64,000 bases of DNA from an uncultured Spirochaetia bacterium (GTDB lineage Bacteria > Spirochaetota > Spirochaetia > SZUA-6 > Bin103): positions 124,001 through 188,000 of the forward strand of contig CATQHW010000001.1 of assembly GCA_958296075.1 (NCBI GenBank), written 5' to 3'. A program made the position numbers and the translations under genes. This document shows, in pieces, positions 44,332-52,329 of this stretch. The stretch's first letter is position 1, and every line of letters starts with the position of its first letter. The notes below the pieces were generated by a model. The model worked only from the letters and a program-made list of their open reading frames with translations, did no database searches and was not told where the DNA came from.

Positions 44332-45207
44332 CGCGTTGAACGCGACATCCTAAAAAAAGCAGCGGCTTGGTCGCCCGGCAGAGCGACTCGATCCCGGCGC
44401 GGGATTCCAGTTCGTGAAGGCGAATCAGGCCGTCTGGCCGGTGTGCACCGTCTGCCGGGTGCTGGGGTCTCTCCCCCAGCGGCTACTACGCATGGGTGGG
44501 TCGCGCACCGGTCGGCACGGGCACGCCGGGATCAGCAACTGCAGGAGCAGATCAAGGAGATCTGGGACGCCAACCGGCAGGGGTATGGACGCCCGCGCAT
44601 CCATGCCGAGCTGGGGCCAGCCGCAGGCGGCAGGTGCAGACCACCACGCGCGTGGAGCGTGCCGCGCGCGTGGCGCCGGACTTGGTGCAGCGGGACTTCA
44701 CGGCCGCCCGGGCCGACCGCCTGTGGGTAGCCGACATTACCTACGTGCCGACCTGGTCGGGGTTTCTGTATCTGGCGGTGGCGCTCGATGCGTGGCGCCG
44801 CCGGGTGGTGGGCTGGTCGATGGCCACGCACCTGTGCACGCAGTTGGTGCTGGGCGTTGGACATGGCGATCTGGCAGCGGCGTCCGCGTGGCGTGGTGCA
44901 TCACAGCGACCAAGGCTCGCAGTACCCCTCGATCGCGTTCGGGGCGCGGTGCCAGGAGGCTGAGGTGCGACCGTCGACCGGCACGGTGGGCGATGCCTGC
45001 GACAACGCGCTGTGCGAGAGCTTCTTCGCGACCCTGGAGTGCGAGTTGCTGGATCGTCACCGCTTTCGCGACCACGCCGAGGCGCGCTTGGCGGTGTTCG
45101 AGTTCATCGAGGGCTTCTCCAACCGACGACGAAGACATTCGGCGCTGGGCTACCGGTCGCCGGTCGCCTTCGAGGCCGCTCAGAGCGGCGTGAGGGCGAG
45201 CGCATGA
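44332..45207 (+). mobile_element. IS3-family transposase remnant (OrfA tail plus OrfB), multiply frameshifted
   Basis: Pieces of one transposase appear in three frames. 'LRVERDILKKAAAW' is the OrfA end (44332). 'FVKANQAVWPVCTVCRVLG' starts OrfB (about 44411). 'QEQIKEIWDANRQGYGRPRI' comes next (to 44612). 'RADRLWVADITYVPTWSGF' holds the first Asp. 'GVVHHSDQGSQYPSIAF' and 'DNALCESFFATLECELLD' hold the second Asp and the Glu. About 25 codons are missing near 44613, and one base is lost near 44857 (Gly-Gly for Glu-Ala). It cannot make a working enzyme. Terminal inverted repeats were not identified. Confidence 0.8.
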
Positions 45208-45475
45208 GCACTGCCGTGGTGGTGATCCGGGCCGTGGCAACCGGTCGCACTGAGCCGCACGGTACACGCCGGTTGCCGGGCCGCCCCGGTCCCGTCAATC
45301 GCCATTCCCGTCGGACTGGTGTATAAACCTGTTCCAGGACCACCTCACTCGAGCTTCAACTCGGGCGCATTCAGGTCTGGAGTAACATCCGTGAGAAACC
45401 GCACTGCCCTTCAGCAGACCCTGGAAGCTGGTAATAGCCGGCGCGAACCGGTATACCCATCGGATGCAATTGGCG
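45208..45475. other. Non-coding stretch after the IS3 remnant
   Basis: No convincing coding frame, repeat or terminator is visible. It may include the right end of the decayed IS and a promoter for the genes that follow, but none could be located. Confidence 0.4.
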
Positions 45476-45622
45476 ATGAGCACTGACACCTCCGGCCGCA
45501 GTCTGTTCATCGCAGATAACAGCGTCTCCGGCTGGACCAGCCCCATCGAACTCGCGCCGGAGGACGGCGACTCCTTCCGCGTGATCGTGGAGTTCCTGGA
45601 AGTGGTGCGGAGTGATTCATGA
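45476..45622 (+). CDS. 48-residue ORF, possibly an internally deleted remnant of a PLD/helicase-type protein
   Basis: The ATG at 45476 opens a 48-codon frame beginning 'MSTDTSGRSLFIADNSVSGW' and ending 'RVIVEFLEVVRSDS'. Its stop overlaps the start of the next gene as ATGA, a normal operon junction. The opening words resemble the N-terminus of large defence-type helicases with a PLD-like domain ('FIVDNS...W'). If so, the body was deleted in frame, leaving only the two ends. That resemblance is from memory and unproven. It has no clear Shine-Dalgarno site; an in-frame ATG is also present at 45464. Confidence 0.4.
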   Translation: MSTDTSGRSLFIADNSVSGWTSPIELAPEDGDSFRVIVEFLEVVRSDS

Positions 45623-46191
45623 GCATCGTTCTTGGCCCGTCGTTGACGCCTGCGGAGACGATCGCAAGCACTACATGGAATCTGCTGAAACACGGTTCTT
45701 CGTTGGACGTACGATTGGGTGAAGAAACGCTAACCGATTTGCGTCTTCTGTATCTGAAAGCCAACGAAGAGTGGTACGGCATTCGTGTGTTCCAAACTTC
45801 GAAGCCGGCTGAAGCAAACTCTGGCACCGATTTGGAGATCCTTGTACACGCAGGCAGATGCTCCGCATGGAAGTACGCGATTCAAGCAAAGAAGCTACAC
45901 CGAGGCAAGTATCCACATTTCGGTAAGATGACTTCCGGCGCGCCTCAAATCGACGTGCTTGAAAAGTACGCCAAGACGAAGACAGCCATCCCTTGCTATC
46001 CCCACTACAATTGGATCCCAGTCGAGCCGGTACGAGGAGCATGGCCAGAGCAATTGCCAAGCGAAGACAGAAACTCCAAAGCTGACTTCATCGATCAGTA
46101 CTTCGATACACGTGAGTATCGTCCGCGGCGTCTCGTGCTGGTCGATCCAGAGCCATACCGCGGTTCCGAGCAGGAACGCAAAGATGGCTAA
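45619..46191 (+). CDS. DUF6615-like PD-(D/E)XK-type nuclease
   Basis: A 190-residue protein. 'ANSGTDLEILVHAGRCSAWK' then 'YAIQAKKLHRGKY' gives a nuclease core Asp71-x-Glu73 ... Gln89-Ala-Lys91, with Glu65 just before. 'APQIDVLEKYAKTKTAIPCY' followed by 'PHYNW' matches the later part of DUF6615-type predicted nucleases. It is probably the effector of the three-gene unit 45619-49597. It starts by an ATGA overlap with the 48-residue ORF and overlaps the following ATPase gene by 8 nt, so all are translationally coupled. Base composition is lower in G+C than the metabolic genes, suggesting transfer. Confidence 0.65.
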   Translation: MSIVLGPSLTPAETIASTTWNLLKHGSSLDVRLGEETLTDLRLLYLKANEEWYGIRVFQTSKPAEANSGTDLEILVHAGRCSAWKYAIQAKKLHRGKYPHFGKMTSGAPQIDVLEKYAKTKTAIPCYPHYNWIPVEPVRGAWPEQLPSEDRNSKADFIDQYFDTREYRPRRLVLVDPEPYRGSEQERKDG

Positions 46192-48322
46192 GGTGGAAAC
46201 ACGGGGACAAGTAGTCAAGCAGCCGTTTCGGCCGCGAGCGAGGGTGCTGCAACTGCTCGGTGACGAACTGATCGGCAGCCCTCGTTTGGCTGTGTTCGAG
46301 CTGGTCAAGAACGCGTACGATGCCGACGCGAACGAGGCGATTGTACGTCTGAACCTTACGCAACCCAATGGATCAATGATTGCCGTTACCGACGACGGTG
46401 AGGGCATGTCGCTTGATGTGTTGCGGTCGGTGTGGCTGGTGCCGGGCGACGATCATCGACGCCGCCAGCGCCAGAACGACGAGCGTTCACGTCGACATCA
46501 TCGGCTTCCGCTTGGCGAGAAGGGGCTGGGCAGGTTTGCCGTCCACAAGCTCGGCAACCGCATTACCCTGACAACGCGGGCTCACGACTCGGATGAATGC
46601 GTTGTGGACATCGACTGGAACACCTTGATCGAGAAACCCTTCCTGGATGAGGCGCCGGTCACGATACTGGTTCGTGAGCCGGAAGTGTTCACGGGTGAGC
46701 AGACAGGTACGTGCATCGAGGTTCGCGAGCTGCGCCCGCCGGAGTGGACACGCCGAGAGGTGCGCAGCCTCTGCAATCAGATTACGTCGATCTGCTCACC
46801 GTTCGAGCGACCTGGGGAGTTCCGGGCAGTGCTCCAGGCGCCCGGCCGGGAATACTGGATCGATGACCTGCCTGATTTCGAAGCGATACTGAAGAGAGCC
46901 ATGTGGAGATTTCAATTCCGGCTGGACCAGGAACACCTGGATTGCACCTACGAATTCCGTCCTGCTGCCGGCTTCAAACTTGAACGACGTAAGGTGACTA
47001 AGACCGGAGACCGTTTGCAGCTCCCGCCGGTTCCGGGCGATGGTCGCGGAGATCACAATGTTGTCGCCGATGCCTCGACCACACACGGCATCGGTCCGGT
47101 ATCGGGCGAATTCTACGTGTTCGACCGCGATCGAGAGGTGCTGAACCGGCTTGGAAACACGCGCCTGATGACCGATTATCTCGACCAGAACGGCGGCGTT
47201 CGGGTCTATCGCGACGGCGTTCGGGTATACAATTACGGCGAGCATGGTGACGACTGGCTCGGCCTGGACCTTCGACGGGTGAACGTACCTACACGCAGGA
47301 TCAGCCGGAACATCATTCTGGGGGCGGTTCATCTGTCGCTGTCAGACTCGTATGGGCTTCGTGAGAAGACCAACCGTGAAGGATTTATCGAGAACGATGC
47401 CTGCGCTCGACTTCGCCAAATCGTGCTAGGTGCCCTTGGGGCGCTTGAGGCAGAACGACGGATCGACAAGGAGCGAATGAGGCAGATTACCGACCAGCGG
47501 AGCGGCGCAGTAGCGTCCAGGATCGAACCGCCGATTCAGGAGTTGCGGCAGGCGCTTGCACGCCAGGGATCTGGCGAGCGGTTCGAGCCGTATGTGGCCA
47601 AGATCGAGCGCGACTATCGTGACATGCAGGAGACCCTGCTCACCGCGGGTATGTCCGGGCTCAACCTTGCCGTCGTGTTCCACGAGGTAGAGCATGGCGT
47701 CCGTGCCCTGCGTCGGGTAATCGTCGAGGGCCGGGACTTGGAAGAGGCGGCGCGGCAGGCCGAGGAACTGATGCGAGTGCTCGACGGCTTCGCCACGCTG
47801 TTGCGGCGCGACAGCCGAAAGCTGCACAATGCGCGTCGTCTCGTCGCGGCGGCGCAGCAGTTCAATCTGCTTCGTTTCCGGCATCATCGCGTCCGGTTCG
47901 ATTCGCCACTGCTGGGACGGGACAGGGGGTTCGAGTTACGCTGCGCTTTGGGACTCGTGCTCGGAGCTCTGAACAACCTCATCGACAACTCGCTCTACTG
48001 GATGCGGGTGCGTTGGCCGGACTGTCCGGCAGACACAAGCCGCTCACCGCGCCGGCTGTTCGTTGACGAATCCCGTGAACTGGAAGGTGGCCCCGCGATT
48101 GTCGTCGCGGATAGCGGCGTAGGTTTCCAGGACACTCCCGATCATCTGGCTCAACCATTCTTTACGCGCAAACCGAACGGCATGGGGATCGGGTTGTACT
48201 ATGCGAATCTGGCGATGGAGCTGAACGGTGGCCGGTTGGCGTTTCCGCAGCCGGACGAGGTCGAAATACCGCCAGAGTACGATGGCGCGGTGGTAGCCAT
48301 GGTCTTCAAGGAGGTAAGGTAA
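46184..48322 (+). CDS. Dual ATPase: N-terminal GHKL (MORC/Hsp90-like) plus C-terminal histidine-kinase-like ATPase
   Basis: A 712-residue protein with two Bergerat-fold sites. The first (residues 25-200) has the N-box 'FELVKNAYDADAN' (Glu39, Asn43, Asp46), 'VTDDGEGM' (Asp70) and 'LGEKGLGRFAV' (111-120). A long middle region follows, with 'GVRVYRDGVRVYNYG', a typical GHKL-MORC segment. The second (about 480-712) has a His-Glu H-box-like 'VVFHEVEHGVRALRR' (His500), N-box 'LNNLIDNSLYWM' (597-603), 'VVADSGVGF' (Asp643) and the glycine lid 'NGMGIGLYYA' (666-670). It looks like a soluble kinase or switch without transmembrane segments. The receiver-like gene follows directly. Confidence 0.85.
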   Translation: MAKVETRGQVVKQPFRPRARVLQLLGDELIGSPRLAVFELVKNAYDADANEAIVRLNLTQPNGSMIAVTDDGEGMSLDVLRSVWLVPGDDHRRRQRQNDERSRRHHRLPLGEKGLGRFAVHKLGNRITLTTRAHDSDECVVDIDWNTLIEKPFLDEAPVTILVREPEVFTGEQTGTCIEVRELRPPEWTRREVRSLCNQITSICSPFERPGEFRAVLQAPGREYWIDDLPDFEAILKRAMWRFQFRLDQEHLDCTYEFRPAAGFKLERRKVTKTGDRLQLPPVPGDGRGDHNVVADASTTHGIGPVSGEFYVFDRDREVLNRLGNTRLMTDYLDQNGGVRVYRDGVRVYNYGEHGDDWLGLDLRRVNVPTRRISRNIILGAVHLSLSDSYGLREKTNREGFIENDACARLRQIVLGALGALEAERRIDKERMRQITDQRSGAVASRIEPPIQELRQALARQGSGERFEPYVAKIERDYRDMQETLLTAGMSGLNLAVVFHEVEHGVRALRRVIVEGRDLEEAARQAEELMRVLDGFATLLRRDSRKLHNARRLVAAAQQFNLLRFRHHRVRFDSPLLGRDRGFELRCALGLVLGALNNLIDNSLYWMRVRWPDCPADTSRSPRRLFVDESRELEGGPAIVVADSGVGFQDTPDHLAQPFFTRKPNGMGIGLYYANLAMELNGGRLAFPQPDEVEIPPEYDGAVVAMVFKEVR

Positions 48323-49597
48323 GTGTTCGCCTCTCCCCGAGTCGTTGCCATTGACGACGATCTACACCACCTGAATGGATTGGTGAACAGCCTCCATCGC
48401 GGCGGTGTCGCCTGCCTGCCGATCCACTTCATGGGCGACCCGTCCGTGATCAAGCCGTGCCCGAATGTGCGTATTATCTTCGCTGATCTGCATCTGATCA
48501 ACTCGGGTTCCGATCACGCCGCGCAATTCACGACCCTCGGTGGACTGCTGGAAGGAACGATAGGGCCTTGTGGCCCCTACTTCATCCTGCTGTGGACGCA
48601 GTATCCGAAACAGGCGGCTGCGTTGGAGAAATTTCTCGACGAACGTCTCGACGGAGTAACGAAGCCATACGCCATCATCCCCCTTGCCAAGGCCGACCAT
48701 CTTGATGATAGGGGCAGAGTCCGAGATGAAGAAGCGTTAATGGCAAGGATTATCTCACTGACCAATGATTTGCCGCAGATCGGCGCTCTGTTCGACTGGG
48801 AAACTCGGGTGCTTCGCGCTGCCGGGGACACTGTAACTTCAGTGTTGTCACTGGCATCGACGCCTGATTCCGCTGATCGAACGGCAGACGCTGGACGGAT
48901 TCTTTCCCAGCTCGGAATTGCGGCCGTCGGGAAGGAGCATGTGGAGGATGATCGCTTTCGAGCGGTGAATGAAGCCTTGCTGCCGATTCTGGCTGACCGA
49001 GTCGCGAGCCTGCGTTCGGTGGAGGGAGACGATTCAGTGTGGCGGGCCGCTGTCGCTTCAGAGGCGTCGCAGCCGCTCTCGCTGGAGGAATCGGCATGCC
49101 TGAACCGCATGGTTCATGTCGACACGGCGGTCACCAGTGGTGTGGAGCGCGGCAACGTCATCCCGCTGCCGCCACGACTCGGGCAGAGCTTCGAAGAGAG
49201 TTTCGGTATTGACCAGATTACTGCCGCTGGCAAGCAGTTCCACTGCCGCGACTTCGTCACGGACAACGAACGATTCCGTTGGGTGCTGGTGCAGACTCAG
49301 GCCGCATGTGATTACGCTCAATCGCGTCCCGGGCCCGTGCCTTGCTATCTCGGCCTCGAACTACCGAACGGGAGGAGCGGGTCACTGCCGGCGGCCCTGT
49401 GGACCAGCCCGGCGTTGGATCTGAATGGCGACGTTCGGCTGTTGCGCGTCAGCGCAGCATTTCCTGTCTCAATCGGACCGGCGGAATTCGACCAAGGAAA
49501 GCCGATCTACCGGCTGCGCGAGCAGATTCTCAACGATCTGATCTACCATCTGCACAGCCACGGCGCGCGGCCCGGATTCCTGTCGTTTCGCGCATAA
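48323..49597 (+). CDS. Receiver-domain (response regulator-like) protein with unknown C-terminal domain
   Basis: A 424-residue protein. The N-terminal ~150 residues form a receiver-like domain: acidic pocket Asp11-Asp12-Asp13 in 'RVVAIDDDLHHLNGL', phospho-acceptor Asp55 in 'RIIFADLHLI', and 'YFILLWTQYPKQ' in the position of the Thr/Lys strand, with a Trp-Thr-Gln variation. The C-terminal ~270 residues match no domain I know; there is no helix-turn-helix. The GTG start at 48323 immediately follows the ATPase stop. It likely receives phosphate from, or is bound by, the dual ATPase. It is convergent with the cytosine methyltransferase (6 nt apart). Confidence 0.75.
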   Translation: MFASPRVVAIDDDLHHLNGLVNSLHRGGVACLPIHFMGDPSVIKPCPNVRIIFADLHLINSGSDHAAQFTTLGGLLEGTIGPCGPYFILLWTQYPKQAAALEKFLDERLDGVTKPYAIIPLAKADHLDDRGRVRDEEALMARIISLTNDLPQIGALFDWETRVLRAAGDTVTSVLSLASTPDSADRTADAGRILSQLGIAAVGKEHVEDDRFRAVNEALLPILADRVASLRSVEGDDSVWRAAVASEASQPLSLEESACLNRMVHVDTAVTSGVERGNVIPLPPRLGQSFEESFGIDQITAAGKQFHCRDFVTDNERFRWVLVQTQAACDYAQSRPGPVPCYLGLELPNGRSGSLPAALWTSPALDLNGDVRLLRVSAAFPVSIGPAEFDQGKPIYRLREQILNDLIYHLHSHGARPGFLSFRA

Positions 49598-49603
49598 CGT
49601 CGA

Positions 49604-50557
49604 TCAGGCCGCAGCTACCAGCGACCGCACTACGGCCTCCATGACCGGAGGGCAAACGCCGTTACCGAGCAGGCGGACGCGATCGCGGCGCGTGCCGACG
49701 GGGAAGACATAGTCATCGCCGAACCCCATCGCGCGCTTGAGCTCGGGCACCTGGAGCATACGGATGGTTTGCCCGTCGTCGTGGGGTTCGACCAGCGCGA
49801 AGCGGTCAATCGTCGTGATGGTGCGCAGGGGCCGGTCCAGTGACTGCCAGCCCCCGCTGCCGTCGCTGCCGTAGTACACGAGCAGAAAGCTGGCTTCGGG
49901 GCCCAGTGCGTCGAACCCGCGCGTCGCTCGTTCCAGAGTCGCGCGCGCCCGTCGCGGGCAGCACAACGGGGAGGCATTCCAGGTCCCGTCAGGGTCGAGG
50001 ATCGACCGCGCCGCTCTGCGCGGCACGTCGTGGGCCTGTGGCGTCGGGCTTGGGCAACCTTCCCGATCGCCAACAAGAAACAACCGGCGGCGTGTCTGCG
50101 GCACCCCGAAGTCGGAGGCGTCCAGCGTGTGTTCGGAAAGACGAAAGCCGATAGCCTCAAGGAGAGACTTCAACTCTTCGTAGCGTGACCACGGTCGCAT
50201 GTAGACCACGTTTTCCAGTACGAGCCACCGCGGGCGGAGCAGCCGAGCGTACCTGACCACCTGCATGGCCGTCGCGCGGCTGGCCTCATCCCGTGGAGCC
50301 GAGCCCTTGGCGCAGGTGTGATTGCGGCACTCCGGCGAGGCGAGCAGCAGGTCGATCTGCCCCACACGCTCCCGAAAGCTCTTCATTGCGACATCCTCAA
50401 GCCGATCAGTCACAACGTGAGCCGCAGGAAAGTTCGCCGCGAACGTACCTGTCGCCACCGGGCACATGTCGATGCCGGCGACCACCTCGACGCCAGCGGC
50501 ACGGGCGCCGGCGCTGCTGCCACCGGCTCCGCAGAAAATGTCACATCCGCGAATCAT
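49604..50557 (-). CDS. dcm: DNA (cytosine-5)-methyltransferase
   Basis: A 317-residue C5-cytosine methyltransferase. Motif I is 'DIFCGAGGSSAG' (6-17). Motif IV reads 'LLASPECRNHTCAKGSAP' with the catalytic Cys77 in a Ser-Pro-Glu-Cys setting instead of Pro-Cys-Gln. Motif VI is 'LVLENVVYM', VIII is 'VPQTRRRLFLVG', and X is 'LLGNGVCPPVMEAVVRSL'. The variable target-recognition region (about 175-260) is short. The target sequence cannot be read. It is the last gene of the minus-strand array and its start overlaps the vsr gene by 17 bp. No restriction enzyme partner is adjacent, apart from the nearby trio. Confidence 0.92.
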   Translation of the reverse strand: MIRGCDIFCGAGGSSAGARAAGVEVVAGIDMCPVATGTFAANFPAAHVVTDRLEDVAMKSFRERVGQIDLLLASPECRNHTCAKGSAPRDEASRATAMQVVRYARLLRPRWLVLENVVYMRPWSRYEELKSLLEAIGFRLSEHTLDASDFGVPQTRRRLFLVGDREGCPSPTPQAHDVPRRAARSILDPDGTWNASPLCCPRRARATLERATRGFDALGPEASFLLVYYGSDGSGGWQSLDRPLRTITTIDRFALVEPHDDGQTIRMLQVPELKRAMGFGDDYVFPVGTRRDRVRLLGNGVCPPVMEAVVRSLVAAA

Positions 50558-50990
50558 CCGAATCCTCGTCTCGACCGCGTTCGGCGCCCTTCAGGAAGTG
50601 TAGCAGCCGCTCGGCTACCACCGCGTCGTCGCGCGTCTCACACTCCCAAATCACCAGCACCCGCCATCCAAGACTGAGCAGCACACCCTCGGTGCGACGA
50701 TCCCGAGCGACGTTCTGCCTGAACTTCTCGATCCAGAACCCGACCCTGCTCCGAGGAGTGTAGGCATACCGACAACCTTCGTGCCGGTGCCAGAAGCACC
50801 CGTGCACGAACACCACGGACCGAAACCTTGGAAACACCAAGTCGGGCCGGCCCGGCAGATCCTTGCGGTACAGACGAAATCGGAACCCCAGGCGGTGCGC
50901 AGTGCGGCGTACGACCATCTCCGGGACCGTATCCCGGCCCCGGATGCGCGCCATCATCTGACTGCGCCGTGCCGAGTCCATTATGTCCAC
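50541..50990 (-). CDS. vsr: Very short patch repair endonuclease (Vsr)
   Basis: A 149-residue Vsr nuclease, which nicks T:G mismatches arising by deamination of 5-methylcytosine and protects methylated sites. 'RRSQMMARIRGRDTVPE' is the family opening. 'LPGRPDLVFPRFRSVVFVHG' carries catalytic Asp50 and 'CFWHRHEGCRY' the zinc ligands and His. 'LLSLGWRVLVIWECE' ends the fold. A GTG at 50990 has AAGGAG 5 nt upstream and is preferred over the ATG at 50981. It overlaps the cytosine methyltransferase gene, a normal dcm-vsr pairing. The region just upstream is an IS256 scrap. Confidence 0.92.
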   Translation of the reverse strand: MDIMDSARRSQMMARIRGRDTVPEMVVRRTAHRLGFRFRLYRKDLPGRPDLVFPRFRSVVFVHGCFWHRHEGCRYAYTPRSRVGFWIEKFRQNVARDRRTEGVLLSLGWRVLVIWECETRDDAVVAERLLHFLKGAERGRDEDSDDSRM

Positions 50991-51026
50991 AAGTTCTCCT
51001 TGCTCTCCAGTCCCCGGCACAGCCTG

Positions 51027-51257
51027 TACCGCCGGGGCAGCAACGACCATGGCTACCGCAACGGCTACGGCAAGCCGCGCCGGCTGACCATGCGCGGCGG
51101 CACCGTGCACCTGCGCCGGCCGCGGGTGCGCGGGCTCGATGAGCGATTCCAGAGCAATCTGCTGCCATTGTTCACCCGGCGCACCGCACAGATCAACGAC
51201 CTGTTGCTGGAGCTGTACTTGCACGGCTTGGCGCTCGGCGACTTCGCGTTGGCGCGG
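51027..51257 (+). mobile_element. Fragment of an IS256-family (mutator-type) transposase
   Basis: The plus strand encodes 'YRRGSNDHGYRNGYGKPRRL', then 'TMRGGTVHLRRPRVRGLDER', 'FQSNLLPLFTRRTAQINDLL' and 'LELYLHGLALGDFALA', a typical stretch near the start of IS256-family transposases. No start codon, DDE core or terminal repeat remains. The scrap lies between darG and vsr and supplies the DNA just upstream of vsr. It is flanked by other coding frames and is clearly dead. Confidence 0.8.
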
Positions 51258-51265
51258 GGCGCGGA

Positions 51266-52327
51266 TCATCCGGCATCGGAGGTGGCGAGATTCACCATCC
51301 AGCCCTTGCGAGCCAGTACGTCGACCGCGAGCCGCAATTGCCGCTCGGAAAATCGTCTCTTGCTGTCGTTCCAGGCGTACGTGAGCCTGATCACGTCGTG
51401 GACGCTCCGGGGACCCTCGTTCTCGCCGATCCAGTGGACCGTGGCAAGCAGTTCCAGGCCGAACGCCGACTCGAAGCCGTCCACGAGGTCGGATACCCGT
51501 TCGAAGCGATTTCGCGTCGCAGGTCTCCCTACGAGAAACCGGCGGGCATCATCGACCGCGCCCGGCACCAGCGCCAACGGCTTGTCCGGCGTGTCGCCGC
51601 CATCGGCGTAGCCATTCACGAAGTGCCCTTCGATGGCGTGGAGCACGTGCCGCAGGTTGTCGGCGTAGGGACCCCACGACGCCTTGGAGAACCTGAGCTT
51701 GAGCGGCTCGCCCGCGGCCTGCATGAAGTACATCAGCTTGTGCACTTCGAGCAGGGTCAGGAACGGGGCCAGCAGACTGCGGAAGTAGCGGTCCATCAAC
51801 CCCACCAGAGCAGCGCGCCCGGGCGTCATGCGCGGCACTGCGCGCGAACGGTTGACGCGCTGATCGATCGATCCGCCGCCCGGCGTGAATATGACGACTG
51901 CAACGTCGTCCAGCGGTTCCAGCGCTGCCTGCATACGGGCCTTCACCACCGGCCAATCCAGCCCGCCCAGGTTGCAGCCGAGCGGGGGAATGGCGATCGA
52001 GCGGATACCGCGGGCGCGGATATCGGACACCAGCGACGCCAAGCCGGATTCGATGTCCTCCAGGCGGCTCTTGGCGCGCCAGTGCCGCTTGGTCGGAAAG
52101 TTGACGATGTAGCGCGGATTCGCCAGTTGGCCAGTGGCGAAGATGAACATGCTCCCGGGCCGCACCTCGCCCCGCTTGCAGGCAGCGGCGTAAGCGGTGA
52201 AGTTGTCCGGGAACGCGCGCTTGAACTGCAGTGCGATGCCACGCCCCATGACCCCGACGCAGTTCACGGAGTTGACCACCGCCTCAGTGTTAGCGGAGAA
52301 GAGGTCACCGTTCCGGTACTCGACCAT
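51266..52327 (-). CDS. darG: DarG-type macrodomain antitoxin / DNA ADP-ribosyl glycohydrolase
   Basis: A 353-residue protein. The N-terminal ~160 residues form a macrodomain: 'YRNGDLFSANTEAVVNSVNC', 'GVMGRGIALQFKRAFP' and 'IAIPPLGCNLGGLDWPVV' bind ADP-ribose. DarG removes ADP-ribose from thymidine in single-stranded DNA. The C-terminal domain (about 170-353) with 'LLEVHKLMYFMQAAGEPL' and 'LRFSKASWGPYADNLRHVL' is the DarG toxin-binding domain. The ATG at 52327 has AGGAGG 9 nt upstream and lies 2 nt after the darT stop. Gene order darT-darG is the standard one. Confidence 0.9.
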   Translation of the reverse strand: MVEYRNGDLFSANTEAVVNSVNCVGVMGRGIALQFKRAFPDNFTAYAAACKRGEVRPGSMFIFATGQLANPRYIVNFPTKRHWRAKSRLEDIESGLASLVSDIRARGIRSIAIPPLGCNLGGLDWPVVKARMQAALEPLDDVAVVIFTPGGGSIDQRVNRSRAVPRMTPGRAALVGLMDRYFRSLLAPFLTLLEVHKLMYFMQAAGEPLKLRFSKASWGPYADNLRHVLHAIEGHFVNGYADGGDTPDKPLALVPGAVDDARRFLVGRPATRNRFERVSDLVDGFESAFGLELLATVHWIGENEGPRSVHDVIRLTYAWNDSKRRFSERQLRLAVDVLARKGWMVNLATSDAG

Positions 52328-52329
52328 AT

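Noticed and set aside
44352..44358. A7 run in the IS3 remnant as a programmed -1 frameshift site
   Set aside because: IS3 elements use such runs, but here the downstream OrfB is broken by several other frameshifts and a deletion, so no functional fusion is possible.
42757..45475. CRISPR array or tRNA attachment site at the island edge
   Set aside because: No regularly spaced repeats and no tRNA-like fold were seen; only IS and toxin-antitoxin scraps.
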